From the NCBI GenBank assembly GCA_937911505.1, contig CALEMF010000016.1, forward strand, positions 62,001 to 126,000: a stretch of 64,000 bases of DNA. Reading direction: 5' to 3'. This document shows, piece after piece, positions 42,174-50,930 of the stretch. Position numbers and translations under genes: made by a program. Position 1 is the stretch's first letter; every line of letters starts with the position of its first letter. This DNA is from an uncultured Cytophagales bacterium. Its GTDB lineage: Bacteria > Bacteroidota > Bacteroidia > Cytophagales > Thermonemataceae. The notes under the pieces are model-generated. The model did no database searches, had not been told where the DNA came from, and saw only the letters and a list, made by a program, of their open reading frames with translations.

Positions 42174-42998
42174 TTAATCTTTAATTTTCTTATAAATTTT
42201 TTCTTCGTTATTAACTACTATAAATTTATTCGCTATTTCACACCATATCAATGATTCTTTTGCACCTATCGCCAAGTAAGCATATTTGTGCATACTAGCG
42301 TGAAAAAGCTTTAAAACTTGATTTTGTAGTGTCTGATTAAAGTAGATCATCACGTTACGACACAGTACTAAATCGAACTTTGAAAAAGGATCTCCAATGA
42401 CAAGATTATGCTCTCGGAATTCTACATTTTCTACTAAATCCTTGTTCATAATGGCTTTCCCTCCCTCTTCTCGATAGTAGTCGGTCAAGGAGCTTTTTCC
42501 TTGAAACTGAATATAGTTCTTACCATTCAGCTCCATATTTTTCATACTGTACATGCCTTGGCGTGCCCGGTATAGGATGACGTGGTCTATATCAGTAGCA
42601 ACGATCTTTACCCTATCCAGAATGCCCATCTCTTTCAAAAGAATTGCTATAGAGAAAACTTCTTCTCCAGAAGAACAGCCTGCATGCCAAATACTGAAAG
42701 TATCGTTGTTGAGTAAGATATTTGGAATGATATCATCGCGAAGCTCTCTCCAGAAGGTTGGATCACGAAACATTTCTGTTACGTTCACCGTAATTTCAGA
42801 GAGAAATTCTTTGAAAAAATTTTGGTCAGCCTCTAGCCTTTTAACGAGCGCATCAACAGAGCTAAGTTTGTAGAGTTCAATGACGCGCTGAATACGGCGC
42901 TTGAAGGATGACATGGCATAGTTGGTAAAATCATAATCGTGACTACTTTGAATAATCTCAGTTATTTTTCGTAGATCCGCTATTTCAATTTCTTGCAT
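42174..42998 (-). CDS. CheR-type protein-glutamate O-methyltransferase
   Basis: 274 residues. N-terminal helical CheR domain (about 5-65; NYAMSSFKRRIQRVIELY), SAM-binding segment IWHAGCSSGEEVFSIAILL near 98-116, and the C-terminal DLVLCRNVMIYF motif. Uses S-adenosylmethionine to methylate glutamates of chemoreceptor-like proteins. There is no TPR extension. First gene of the long minus-strand cluster; no chemoreceptor is encoded in the window, so its substrate is unknown. Confidence 0.9.
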   Translation of the reverse strand: MQEIEIADLRKITEIIQSSHDYDFTNYAMSSFKRRIQRVIELYKLSSVDALVKRLEADQNFFKEFLSEITVNVTEMFRDPTFWRELRDDIIPNILLNNDTFSIWHAGCSSGEEVFSIAILLKEMGILDRVKIVATDIDHVILYRARQGMYSMKNMELNGKNYIQFQGKSSLTDYYREEGGKAIMNKDLVENVEFREHNLVIGDPFSKFDLVLCRNVMIYFNQTLQNQVLKLFHASMHKYAYLAIGAKESLIWCEIANKFIVVNNEEKIYKKIKD

Positions 42999-43297
42999 AC
43001 ATGATAGCTTTTTACTAATAGCCCTTCAAGTTAAGTGGGTTTTGCTACGATACCAAAGCATTTTACTTAAAATACTTACCTGAAACAATATTAAAGGTTT
43101 TATTTTAAAAAATAAACCTCTTGATAATAAAATAATTGTTTCTGTAATGGCTCCTTATCAACAAAAAGGTAGCTCTCAGAAAGAACTACCTTTTTTACTA
43201 TCTTTAAACTTTTACTAAAACTTACTGACTATATAATAGTCAAATACCTTGCCACTTCCCCGCTATTAAGGGAACTGTGTTCAGAGAAGCATTTGAT
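42999..43297. other. Intergenic region of about 300 bases upstream of the CheR cluster
   Basis: The gap holds the terminator of the upstream recF-DUF721 pair at 43163-43195 and, nearer cheR, an AT-rich stretch with an imperfect inverted repeat around AGGTTTTATTTT...AATAAACCT (about 43093-43120). No exact TAnnTTTG match to a cheR promoter was found, and no open frame of note. Confidence 0.5.
43163..43195 (-). terminator. Terminator after recF-DUF721
   Basis: Arms AAAAAGGTAG (43163-43172) and CTACCTTTTT (43186-43195) with a 13-base loop, about 100 bases past the DUF721 stop. A- and T-runs at both sides make it work in either direction. Confidence 0.7.
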
Positions 43298-43606
43298 TTA
43301 CAGAAAGATAACTTCCTTGACTACTTTTGCGTTGAGGTGTTTATTGAGTAAGGCTACAATCTTACTTTTTGACATACACAACTCACTCTTCAGGGCTGCT
43401 GAGCTAAGTTTTACATAAAGCGTATCCGTTTTTACAAATACACTTACTGTTTGGCTAACAATGGGAGCGCCCATCAGCTTTTCCCAAGCATTAATGATTT
43501 GTGCTTCATTGTACTTTCCTTTGATGCGGTAAGTCTCTAGCAGGCTGTCTATGGCTTCCTTCAGTGTAGATACTTCTGCTTTTCTGGATGATCTCTTATA
43601 CTTCAT
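43298..43606 (-). CDS. DUF721 / DciA-like protein
   Basis: 102 residues from the ATG at 43606; the frame is open further upstream but that part lies inside recF. DUF721 pattern: TLKEAIDSLLETYRIKGKYNEAQIINAWEKLMGAPIVSQTVSVFVKTDTLYVKL then SSAALKSELCMSKSKIVALLN. DciA proteins load or help the replicative helicase DnaB; the recF partnership (recF upstream, 11-base overlap) fits a replication or repair role. Cytoplasmic. Bacteroidota members are short like this one; whether they load DnaB is inferred from the family. Confidence 0.85.
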   Translation of the reverse strand: MKYKRSSRKAEVSTLKEAIDSLLETYRIKGKYNEAQIINAWEKLMGAPIVSQTVSVFVKTDTLYVKLSSAALKSELCMSKSKIVALLNKHLNAKVVKEVIFL

Positions 43607-44711
43607 ATGTTCGTTCGATTCCCCCTTGTTGTATATGAAAAATTCTAGCACGCAATGAGAGTGCTTTCATAAGCTGCTCCATCCTTTCTGGGTTAGTATC
43701 TGTGATAAATAATTGACCAAGTTTTCGACGGGTCACTATTTTTAGTAGTTGTAGTATTCTAGATTGATCGAGTTTATCAAATATATCGTCCATTAATAGG
43801 ATAGGTATTACTGGCTTATGCTGACAAAGCATTTCAAATTTAGCTAATTTCAATGCAATTACAAAGGATTTTTGTTGTCCTTGCGAAGCAAATTTCTTCA
43901 AGGACTTTTGATGGATTTTAAAAAGGAAGTCATCTTTGTGTATCCCTACAGTAGTTCGTTGCAAAACACTATCTTTGGGAAGCGCCTCTTTGAACTGAAC
44001 AGGGTAATCTTCTGCGCGTTGCCATTGTGTCTGGTACGATAGGCTTACTTCTTCTTGGTGTTGTGTCAATTGTTGGTATGCCTGTTCAAAAAGAGGGATG
44101 TAAGCCGTCAGTTGCTTTTCTCTTTCCTTGTAAATGGCTATACCTTTCTCCACTAGTGGTTCGTCATAAGACTCAAGCAGTGGTTTATCAAAAAATCTAC
44201 GTTCATAAAACTGTTTCAGTAAAGTATTGCGTCGCTTTAGTAATTGATTGTAAATAAGTAAATCTTCTAGATATGTTTGGCTTATTTGTGCAAGTAGACC
44301 ATCGAAAAATTTGCGACGTACTTCACTTCCTTCCCTCACTAAATCTGTATCATTGGGCGACATCAATACACATGGATATTTTCCTATGTGTTGTGCTATC
44401 TTTTCATAAGCTTGTTGATTTACTTTTACTACCTTACGCTCTCCTATCTGTACGGCACACATTACTTTTTGTACGCCCGTGGGTAGTTCAAAACTTCCCT
44501 CGATGACAAAATGAGGCTGCTCGTAGCGAATATTTTGTAAGTCTACCGGATTGAAAGCGCTTTTTGTAAGTGATAAATAGTAAATGGCATCGAGTAAATT
44601 CGTTTTACCGCTACCGTTATTTCCTACAAAGCAGTTGATAGTGGGGTGTAGTGCTAGCTGCGCCGATTCGTAGTTTTTGAAATTGTACAGCGTGAGTTCT
44701 TTCAGAAACAT
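43596..44711 (-). CDS. recF: DNA replication and repair protein RecF
   Basis: 371 residues. Walker A GNNGSGKTN at about 30-38, ABC-type signature ASQGQQKS near 267 and Walker B LLMDDIFDKLD near 303-313, all as in RecF. N-terminus LKELTLYNFKNYE is the conserved opening of the SMC-like fold. RecF binds dsDNA at ssDNA gaps and helps RecOR load RecA. DUF721 follows with an 11-base overlap. Divergent from pdhA. Confidence 0.96.
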   Translation of the reverse strand: MFLKELTLYNFKNYESAQLALHPTINCFVGNNGSGKTNLLDAIYYLSLTKSAFNPVDLQNIRYEQPHFVIEGSFELPTGVQKVMCAVQIGERKVVKVNQQAYEKIAQHIGKYPCVLMSPNDTDLVREGSEVRRKFFDGLLAQISQTYLEDLLIYNQLLKRRNTLLKQFYERRFFDKPLLESYDEPLVEKGIAIYKEREKQLTAYIPLFEQAYQQLTQHQEEVSLSYQTQWQRAEDYPVQFKEALPKDSVLQRTTVGIHKDDFLFKIHQKSLKKFASQGQQKSFVIALKLAKFEMLCQHKPVIPILLMDDIFDKLDQSRILQLLKIVTRRKLGQLFITDTNPERMEQLMKALSLRARIFHIQQGGIERTYEV

Positions 44712-44713
44712 AG

Positions 44714-44742
44714 TTTACAAAAAGGATACTTTAGTACTTTTG
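44714..44742 (+). promoter_or_regulatory. Candidate promoter of pdhA
   Basis: TTTA (44714-44717), 17 bases, then TACTTTTG (44735-44742), an exact TAnnTTTG. Predicted leader of about 90 bases before the ATG. Confidence 0.4.
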
Positions 44743-44841
44743 GGTTATAAAGTTGGATCAATTCATTTTTTTATAGCAGGTTTTTTCTATCTTCGTAGGT
44801 AGATGCCTGTGTTATTTTTAAACTGAAGATTCCCTACAGCT

Positions 44842-45921
44842 ATGGCCAAAACGAATTCAAAGTCTACCAATACTACTACCAAAAAGAGTAAGACCACTAA
44901 TAGTAAATCTAGTAGCAAGGCAAAAGTAGCCTCTAAATACAACTTCCCCAAAGAAACCTATCAATTTTGGTATGAACGCATGTTGCTTATCCGCCGCTTT
45001 GAAGAAAAATGCGGACAGCTTTACGGACGTCAGAAAATAAAGGGTTTTTGTCATTTGTATATCGGACAAGAGGCTTGTGTAGTAGGTGCGGTGACGGCCT
45101 TGAAAAAAGAAGATAAATGGATTACAGCGTATAGAGATCATGGCCATCCATTAGCATTGGGCACCTCTCCTAATGCCGTAATGGCAGAGCTTTTTGCCAA
45201 AGCGACTGGTTGTACTAAGGGTAAAGGAGGTTCTATGCACCTTTTTGACAAAGAAGTGAACTTTATGGGCGGTCATGGGATTGTGGGCGCACAAATTCCC
45301 TTGGGAGCGGGCATTGCCTTTGCAGAGAAATACAACAAAACTGATAATTTATGCATTTGCTTTATGGGAGATGGAGCAGTGAGACAAGGTGCCTTTCACG
45401 AAGCATTGAATATGGCCATGACTTGGAAGCTCCCTGTTATATTTGTTATTGAAAATAACGGTTATGCGATGGGAACCTCCGTAGAGCGTACTTCTAATGT
45501 GGTAGAATTATACACTTTAGGTGAGGCTTACGATATTCCTTCAGAGCCTGTAGATGCGATGAAGGTCGAGGAAGTTCATTTGTCGCTAGAGCGAGCGGCT
45601 GAGCGTGCCCGAAAAGGTGATGGGCCTACCCTATTAGAATTTAGAACCTACCGCTATAGAGGACACTCTATGTCAGATCCAGCTAAGTACCGTACCAAAG
45701 AAGAGCTTGCTTCTTACAAGGAGCTAGACCCAATCGAAATGGTAAAGGAGGCATTACTAAGCAATAAGATGGCTGATGAAGGCTACTTTGAGGAAATAGA
45801 AAAGAAAACTAAGAAGATTGTGAGCGATGCCGTTGACTTCGCCGAAGAGTCACCTTATCCTGACGTAGAAGAGATCTACAAAGATGTGTATGTTGAGTCT
45901 TACCCTTTCTTGAAAGATTAG
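44842..45921 (+). CDS. pdhA: Pyruvate dehydrogenase E1 component, alpha subunit
   Basis: 359 residues. The thiamine diphosphate motif is GDGAVRQGAFHEALNMA...ENN (about 170-200). YGRQKIKGFCHLYIGQEACVVGA and KGKGGSMHLFDKE are typical of E1 alpha of pyruvate or branched-chain dehydrogenases, and the YRYRGHSMSDPAKYRTKEE loop matches the pyruvate-type phosphorylation-loop region. With an E1 beta chain it decarboxylates pyruvate and acetylates the lipoyl E2. The first 33 residues are a K/S/T/N low-complexity extension not needed for catalysis. No E1 beta or E2 gene is adjacent, an unusual separation. Confidence 0.93.
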   Translation: MAKTNSKSTNTTTKKSKTTNSKSSSKAKVASKYNFPKETYQFWYERMLLIRRFEEKCGQLYGRQKIKGFCHLYIGQEACVVGAVTALKKEDKWITAYRDHGHPLALGTSPNAVMAELFAKATGCTKGKGGSMHLFDKEVNFMGGHGIVGAQIPLGAGIAFAEKYNKTDNLCICFMGDGAVRQGAFHEALNMAMTWKLPVIFVIENNGYAMGTSVERTSNVVELYTLGEAYDIPSEPVDAMKVEEVHLSLERAAERARKGDGPTLLEFRTYRYRGHSMSDPAKYRTKEELASYKELDPIEMVKEALLSNKMADEGYFEEIEKKTKKIVSDAVDFAEESPYPDVEEIYKDVYVESYPFLKD

Positions 45922-45935
45922 TGGGTAGATATTAG

Positions 45936-46835
45936 TTAAATACTCATTTCTCTATTCAAACGGTATTGGTGCTTCTCTACCAATGCTTCCATAATACCAT
46001 CTTTTAGGCCTAGGCCAGGTGCTACTATTTTACCTATTTTGGCCCATTTCATAACTGATAGATAGATGGTAGAGGCAGGAATGATAACATCTGCACGATC
46101 AGGATTCAATCCTAACTCATTGATACGCTCTTCTAGACTAAAGCTCTCCAACTTCCTACGTAGTGAGTCAATGTCCTTTGCTGCCATAGGTTTCGTTTTA
46201 CTCTTTAGTAAAGAAGCGATCTTATTTATATTTCCCCCTATACCAACAGCCGTAATTTTAGGGAATTGCCCTCTTACATAGGTCTCTACCCAATGTTGCA
46301 TGTCTTGCCAAGTGTCAGCAGAAACGGTATTCTCTAGGAGTCGTATAGAACCTATTGGAAAAGACTTGGCAACTACTTCTTGCTTACAGGTAAACACGGT
46401 GAGTTCTGTACTTCCACCGCCCACATCAATATGCAGATAGCTTTCTTCATCCATATAGCGCCTAAACGCCTTATTTACATACACGCTTTCTTGATCACCC
46501 GAAATGATCTGTAGTTCTAGGCCAAATTTTTCTTTTACTTTTTGAGCGATGGCTTCTCCGTTGTTGGCTTCTCGCATAGCAGAAGTAGCGAGCATGAGGT
46601 AGTCGTCTACGTCATGTAGCTCCATCAAAAGTTTGTAGCTATGTAGCAGCTTTAGTAAGTTGGCTTCTCGTAGCGGCGTAATGGCCTTGCTAGTGAATAC
46701 ATCGAGCCCTAAACGAAGCGGAAAACGTACATATTCTACTTTCTTGAAAGAAATTTCTTGGTTGTAGTGGTATAAAACGCTGCTTATTTGTAGTCGAGCG
46801 GCATTAGAACCTATATCGATGGCTGCAAACTTCAA
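45936..46835 (-). CDS. Ppx/GppA-family phosphatase (exopolyphosphatase)
   Basis: 299 residues, the short one-domain form. ASKHA-fold phosphate motifs: AAIDIGSNAARLQ at 4-16 and HIDVGGGSTELTVF near 134-147, with GGNINKIASLL in the third element. It hydrolyses polyphosphate ends or pppGpp. The start is TTG at 46835: MKFAAIDIGSN is the standard beginning of the family and no ATG lies upstream in frame for at least 18 codons. Converges on pdhA with 14 bases between. A TACCTTTG element (46872-46865) lies 30 bases upstream. Confidence 0.9.
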   Translation of the reverse strand: MKFAAIDIGSNAARLQISSVLYHYNQEISFKKVEYVRFPLRLGLDVFTSKAITPLREANLLKLLHSYKLLMELHDVDDYLMLATSAMREANNGEAIAQKVKEKFGLELQIISGDQESVYVNKAFRRYMDEESYLHIDVGGGSTELTVFTCKQEVVAKSFPIGSIRLLENTVSADTWQDMQHWVETYVRGQFPKITAVGIGGNINKIASLLKSKTKPMAAKDIDSLRRKLESFSLEERINELGLNPDRADVIIPASTIYLSVMKWAKIGKIVAPGLGLKDGIMEALVEKHQYRLNREMSI

Positions 46836-46864
46836 AGTAGTATCGTTTCTAACAGTTATCTTTA

Positions 46865-46899
46865 CAAAGGTACCACGAATTTCGTAAATCTCTTTGAAA
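46865..46899 (-). promoter_or_regulatory. Candidate promoter of ppx
   Basis: Minus-strand TTTC (46899-46896), 23 bases, TACCTTTG (46872-46865). The -7 element is exact, the -33 box differs by one base. Predicted leader about 23 bases. Confidence 0.4.
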
Positions 46900-47010
46900 G
46901 TAGCTATAAGATGGATAAATCTATCTTAAAAAATTGCGCCAATGTTGAAAAAAAATTAACATTGTGAAATTTCAACTTCATAAAGTACAGTCTTAAGAAG
47001 TTTCTCCTCC

Positions 47011-48267
47011 ATGGACAAGGCTTTCCACATCATATTAATTGACACAGATACGCATTTTCTAAAAAACTTTGAAGAGGCTTATCATAAGGCTAACTTTCCC
47101 ATCCACTGGCAGTTCACTTACCAAAGTCAGGTACCTGATTCATCAGCGCAAGTGCCTGTACATTGTCTGTTGCTCGATGTGCAACTTGCTGCCTCAAACA
47201 CAACTGCTTTTATAGAGAATCTGAAAAAGCTGTACTATCCAGAGGAGGTGATTCTCATTCTATTTGGTTTACCTGGGCAGGAAGACATTCTATTAGCAGG
47301 TTTGAAGGCGGGCGCGCAGGCTTTTCTCTACAAAAAACCACTCAACATGGCTTGGGTACAGTTTACCATCGAGAACGCTTACAAGCAAATTGAGCAACAA
47401 AATAACCATAATGATCAACTGCAGCTTTTGATAGAAAATAACCAAGCGCTCGAACAGTACAAGCTCTTTATAGAAAATCAGCTTACCGATAGAACTTCTG
47501 AGTTGAGTAATACCTACGAGCAACTTCTGGAAGCTTTAGCAGTGCGCAAGAAACTAGAAGAAGCACTCAATAATTCTATTAAAGAGCTCGATACCTTCGT
47601 TTATAGGGCTTCTCACGACCTCAGAGGCCCCATTGCTTCCCTCATAGGGCTTACCAACTTAGCCAAGGTGGAAATCAAAGACGAAAACGCGCAGAAATAC
47701 CTGAAGATGATCACTGAAAACTCCAATAAGCTTAATAACATTCTTACTACGCTACTGGAAGTAACAAAGATTAAGTACATAGATATCGAGGTAGGGGTAG
47801 TAGATTTCTATGAAATTACCAAACGACTACGCTATACGTATATGAAGGACTTCATGCGTTTAAGCATAGCTTTCGACATTCATATTGATATACCTATTGA
47901 TTTTTATAGTGATGCAGCGCTCATCAAGAGTATTTTACAACACCTTATTGATAACTCGATTCAATATGCAGACGTAGAACGTGCTAGCTGGATTAAATTA
48001 AGGTTCACCTTGGAGGAAGATGCCTTGTGTATGATGGTAAGTGATAATGGACAAGGAATTGCCAAGCGAGTACAACCAAAAATATTTAGTATGTTTTTCA
48101 AACACAATGCTACTGGTAAAGGCGCTGGCATTGGTCTGTATGTTGTCAAAAATTGTGTAGAGAAATTGGAGGGACGTATCACTTTTACGAGTGAATCTGA
48201 TAAAGGAACAGCGTTTAAGATTATTTTACCTAATCTTACAACCCGAGAGAAGTCCAGTATTACTTAG
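47011..48267 (+). CDS. Response-receiver histidine kinase
   Basis: 418 residues, no membrane segment. An N-terminal receiver domain (about 1-125) has the phospho-acceptor Asp56 in LLLDVQLA and the YKKPL lysine near 111; the residue usually Thr/Ser after beta4 is replaced (LFGLPGQ). A coiled coil about 128-185 leads to the HisKA domain with His202 in ASHDLRGPIASLIGLTNL and an HATPase domain with N-box HLIDNSIQYAD, G1 VSDNGQGI and GKGAGIGLYVVKNC. The order receiver-kinase means it is itself controlled by a phosphorelay. Glycosyltransferase gene follows after 3 bases. Confidence 0.92.
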   Translation: MDKAFHIILIDTDTHFLKNFEEAYHKANFPIHWQFTYQSQVPDSSAQVPVHCLLLDVQLAASNTTAFIENLKKLYYPEEVILILFGLPGQEDILLAGLKAGAQAFLYKKPLNMAWVQFTIENAYKQIEQQNNHNDQLQLLIENNQALEQYKLFIENQLTDRTSELSNTYEQLLEALAVRKKLEEALNNSIKELDTFVYRASHDLRGPIASLIGLTNLAKVEIKDENAQKYLKMITENSNKLNNILTTLLEVTKIKYIDIEVGVVDFYEITKRLRYTYMKDFMRLSIAFDIHIDIPIDFYSDAALIKSILQHLIDNSIQYADVERASWIKLRFTLEEDALCMMVSDNGQGIAKRVQPKIFSMFFKHNATGKGAGIGLYVVKNCVEKLEGRITFTSESDKGTAFKIILPNLTTREKSSIT

Positions 48268-48270
48268 CTT

Positions 48271-49440
48271 ATGATGGATTTTACTTTGCAACAACATCCC
48301 GCCCTTTATGCGGCTTTCGATACTTATCCCTCTGCCAAGGGAGCGAGTACACATATTTATCACTTTTCACAAACGCTTTTCAATCATACAGCAGGTGGAC
48401 TACTATATGTATTGGGCGGTAAAAAGCTGCTTAGTTACCAGAAAGAAGTCGAGGTAGAAATTCTACGTTTTGATGCGGCCATTCCTAATTACTTGGAAAG
48501 AGCACAACTGTATAGCCAGCATTTAATGGAGGTTATTACTACCCAACACCAGTTAAAGATTTGCCATTTCAGAGATATTTGGGGAGGGCAGCCTATTCTG
48601 TTACTACAAGAAGAAAAAGGCTATAAGAGCGTTTTTGAAGTAAATGGCCTTCCTTCTATTGAGTTGCCTTATCGCTATCCTCTCCTGACGGAAAGCACCT
48701 TAAAAAAACTGCGAGAACGAGAGCAGCTTTGTTTACGAAAGGCCGATTATATTGTTGTACCCTCTGAAGTGATCCAGTCTCATTTGAGGCAAAGAGGCAT
48801 AGCAGCCGAAAAGATCACTGTGATTACCAATGGTGCAGACCTCCCCCAAACCTTAGAAAAGCCTGTGGAGGCTCCCGAGAAATACATCATTTACTTTGGT
48901 GCGTTGCAATCTTGGCAAGGGGTAGATACCCTCCTGAAAGCTTTCCGCCTCATTGGTGATTTCAGTGATGTAAAACTAGTGATTTGTGCCTCTACCAAGC
49001 CGCGTAAATTGAAGGAGTACTTTAAATTTATTGACAAACAAGGCCTCTCCGATCGTATTATCTGGCAATATCAACTCAAGAAGCGGCCCTTGTACAACTG
49101 GATCAGCGGAGCGCTTTTCTCTGTTGCACCTCTAAGTGCTTGTAGTCGTAATGTAGAACAAGGGTGCAGCCCACTTAAAATTTTGGAATCTATGGCGCTC
49201 GGTATACCTGTAGTGGCTTCCGACTTGCCCGTAGTACGAGAGATTGTTAGCAACGATCGTATCGGTAAGCTTGTACGTCCTGATCGCCCTGCCGAACTAG
49301 CACGGGCGATGCGGCTTCTGCTTGACTACCCTGACTTGACCAAGAAAATGGGTAAAAATGCTAAAAGACATATTCAAGAAAACTTTACTTGGGAAAGTAA
49401 AAAACAACAACTTATCCGTCTTTACCAGAAAGCTTGCTAG
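48271..49440 (+). CDS. Glycosyltransferase family 4 (GT-B fold)
   Basis: 389 residues. N-terminal acceptor domain with YPSAKGASTHIYHFSQTL, and a C-terminal nucleotide-sugar domain with IIYFGALQSWQGVDTLLKAFRLI, VAPLSACSRNVEQGCSPLKILESMALGIPVVASDLPVVREIV (the EX7E donor site is represented by E...E around this stretch) and LVRPDRPAELARAM. Retaining GT4 enzymes build envelope polysaccharides or lipid sugars. It starts 3 bases after the kinase stop, so both are on one transcript; a link between the kinase and polysaccharide synthesis is plausible but inferred. Confidence 0.87.
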   Translation: MMDFTLQQHPALYAAFDTYPSAKGASTHIYHFSQTLFNHTAGGLLYVLGGKKLLSYQKEVEVEILRFDAAIPNYLERAQLYSQHLMEVITTQHQLKICHFRDIWGGQPILLLQEEKGYKSVFEVNGLPSIELPYRYPLLTESTLKKLREREQLCLRKADYIVVPSEVIQSHLRQRGIAAEKITVITNGADLPQTLEKPVEAPEKYIIYFGALQSWQGVDTLLKAFRLIGDFSDVKLVICASTKPRKLKEYFKFIDKQGLSDRIIWQYQLKKRPLYNWISGALFSVAPLSACSRNVEQGCSPLKILESMALGIPVVASDLPVVREIVSNDRIGKLVRPDRPAELARAMRLLLDYPDLTKKMGKNAKRHIQENFTWESKKQQLIRLYQKAC

Positions 49441-49441
49441 T

Positions 49442-49476
49442 CTTTTCTTTAGAAGTATTGTAGATACAAAGAAAAG
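49442..49476 (+). terminator. Weak hairpin after the glycosyltransferase gene
   Basis: Arms CTTTTCTTT (49442-49450) and AAAGAAAAG (49468-49476), loop 17 bases, right after the stop; no U-tract follows, so termination is doubtful. Confidence 0.3.
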
Positions 49477-49586
49477 CCAAGTTTGAAATCACATTTACAA
49501 AGAATGGCAAAAGGAAAGTTTTATTTAAGCTGGAATTTTTCCAAATTAAATACTTAGTACAACATCACTGCATTTAAGGTATTGAT

Positions 49587-50909
49587 ATGATCCCTACCAA
49601 AAAAGAACCTATCTCTCGAGGGTATGCCTTTATCAAAGCAATCCAAATGCTTTTTATGCTTACACCAAGACAATGGTGGTGGTTGTTTCGCAAACAAATA
49701 GCTGGCGAACAGACGCCACAAACTTGGATAAAGCTGCTAAGGCCTTTGGCAGCGTACAACCAATACAACAATGCTTTTAGAGGGAAAGTAAAACGAGTAG
49801 CTTGGGTGAGCCTATGGATTACACTTATACTTTATTTCTTTGGATCTCGGCTACCTACCTGGCTTCCAGCGTTGATTGAATATTTGTCGCTCGATGGCCT
49901 TCTCGAGCCTTCTTGGTTTTCCAGCCTTTCTTGGCTTTCAGACCTGCATCAGGTTATGTTAGCTCTAGCTGTCGCTGCTTGGGTACTTTTCTTCTTTCTC
50001 AAGCAAGCAGACATTTCTGATCACTTGCGTAATTTCCTGTTACCCCTTATTCGCATTCTGTCACAGGAGGCTACAGTTGATAGTCAGATGAACCTTCGAG
50101 TAGCCCTTCATCGTAGAACGCATCGCAGATTTCATAATTATACTGAAAGAGGAGACGCCCACTGGAAATACTTACTCAGTCAAATACTACAATATACGGT
50201 AGTTGGTCTTGGTATTGTAGCTGCGCTGACGCTCTTTAATTTACAAGTACGTGACCTAGTGGTAGCCCTACTACCGGATATGGTAAAGACTGTCTTAATC
50301 GACTCGATAAATCAACTCAGACCCAGCCTCCCTGATTCAATAGTACAAATCTTGGACAATCCAACCAGTATCCCTCCGCTGGATAGGTTGCTTATTGTGG
50401 CAGAGGTCGTTGCCTTTATTGGCGCGCTCGGGTATATTTTCTTCAGAGTCCTCTCACTTCTTTCTATCAAGAGGCATAGTGATGCACGGGTACGCACTAG
50501 TACAAAGCACTATTTTTACCCCTGGCTCACTTTCAGCCTGTACTTGGCTGATGATACCCTCTTAGAAAGTACGCTTACAGAGCGTATTCGCTTAAGAAAA
50601 AGAGTGAAGAGAAATACTAGTGGAAAAATAAAAGCTAAAGAGAAGGTTTCTATACAAATGATTTATGGAATTACGTTACGCTTTCCTCTAAGAGATTATG
50701 CTTTTCAGCCCTTAGAAGAAGATAAGCTCCCCACTCGACTGTCGGTAGAAGTAAAAACGAGTGAAAAAAGGCAAGCTTTTAAAATGAAAGCCAAAACTAA
50801 GCAAAATCAACTGGATACCTATCCAGATGTTAACCTTTTTCTACGATACGTGACTACCATCTATCAACATACTATTCGAAAAGATGCTAGTAGTGGAGCC
50901 CATCACTAA
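49587..50909 (+). CDS. Unrecognised membrane protein, full-length member of a local paralogous family
   Basis: 440 residues. A soluble N-terminus (about 1-70, LTPRQWWWLFRKQIAGEQTPQTW), two membrane helices about 72-92 and 122-140, a DISDHLRNFLLPLIRIL segment, two more helices about 200-220 and 268-292, then a basic cytoplasmic C-terminal domain. The gene at 51161 encodes a shorter relative: LTPEQ...HTAEEWLELL matches the N-terminus, LPNLLRFYIFPLINVL the middle, and RKRRITKRNPRGKIKTK matches RLRKRVKRNTSGKIKAK. A remnant of a third copy lies between them. Compared with 51161 it has an extra membrane pair inserted around 200-292. I know no named family for it. Flanked by glycosyltransferase genes. 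Confidence 0.72.
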   Translation: MIPTKKEPISRGYAFIKAIQMLFMLTPRQWWWLFRKQIAGEQTPQTWIKLLRPLAAYNQYNNAFRGKVKRVAWVSLWITLILYFFGSRLPTWLPALIEYLSLDGLLEPSWFSSLSWLSDLHQVMLALAVAAWVLFFFLKQADISDHLRNFLLPLIRILSQEATVDSQMNLRVALHRRTHRRFHNYTERGDAHWKYLLSQILQYTVVGLGIVAALTLFNLQVRDLVVALLPDMVKTVLIDSINQLRPSLPDSIVQILDNPTSIPPLDRLLIVAEVVAFIGALGYIFFRVLSLLSIKRHSDARVRTSTKHYFYPWLTFSLYLADDTLLESTLTERIRLRKRVKRNTSGKIKAKEKVSIQMIYGITLRFPLRDYAFQPLEEDKLPTRLSVEVKTSEKRQAFKMKAKTKQNQLDTYPDVNLFLRYVTTIYQHTIRKDASSGAHH

Positions 50910-50930
50910 CTTACTGCGCTTTATAAGTAA

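Noticed and set aside
35949-42998. A diguanylate cyclase (SiaD) as switch output
   Set aside because: No GGDEF-type protein is encoded anywhere in the window, so the classical output cannot be claimed.
42174-42998. Chemotaxis operon
   Set aside because: CheR and CheB domains occur, but no CheA, CheW, CheY or chemoreceptor; the context is a phosphatase/kinase switch.
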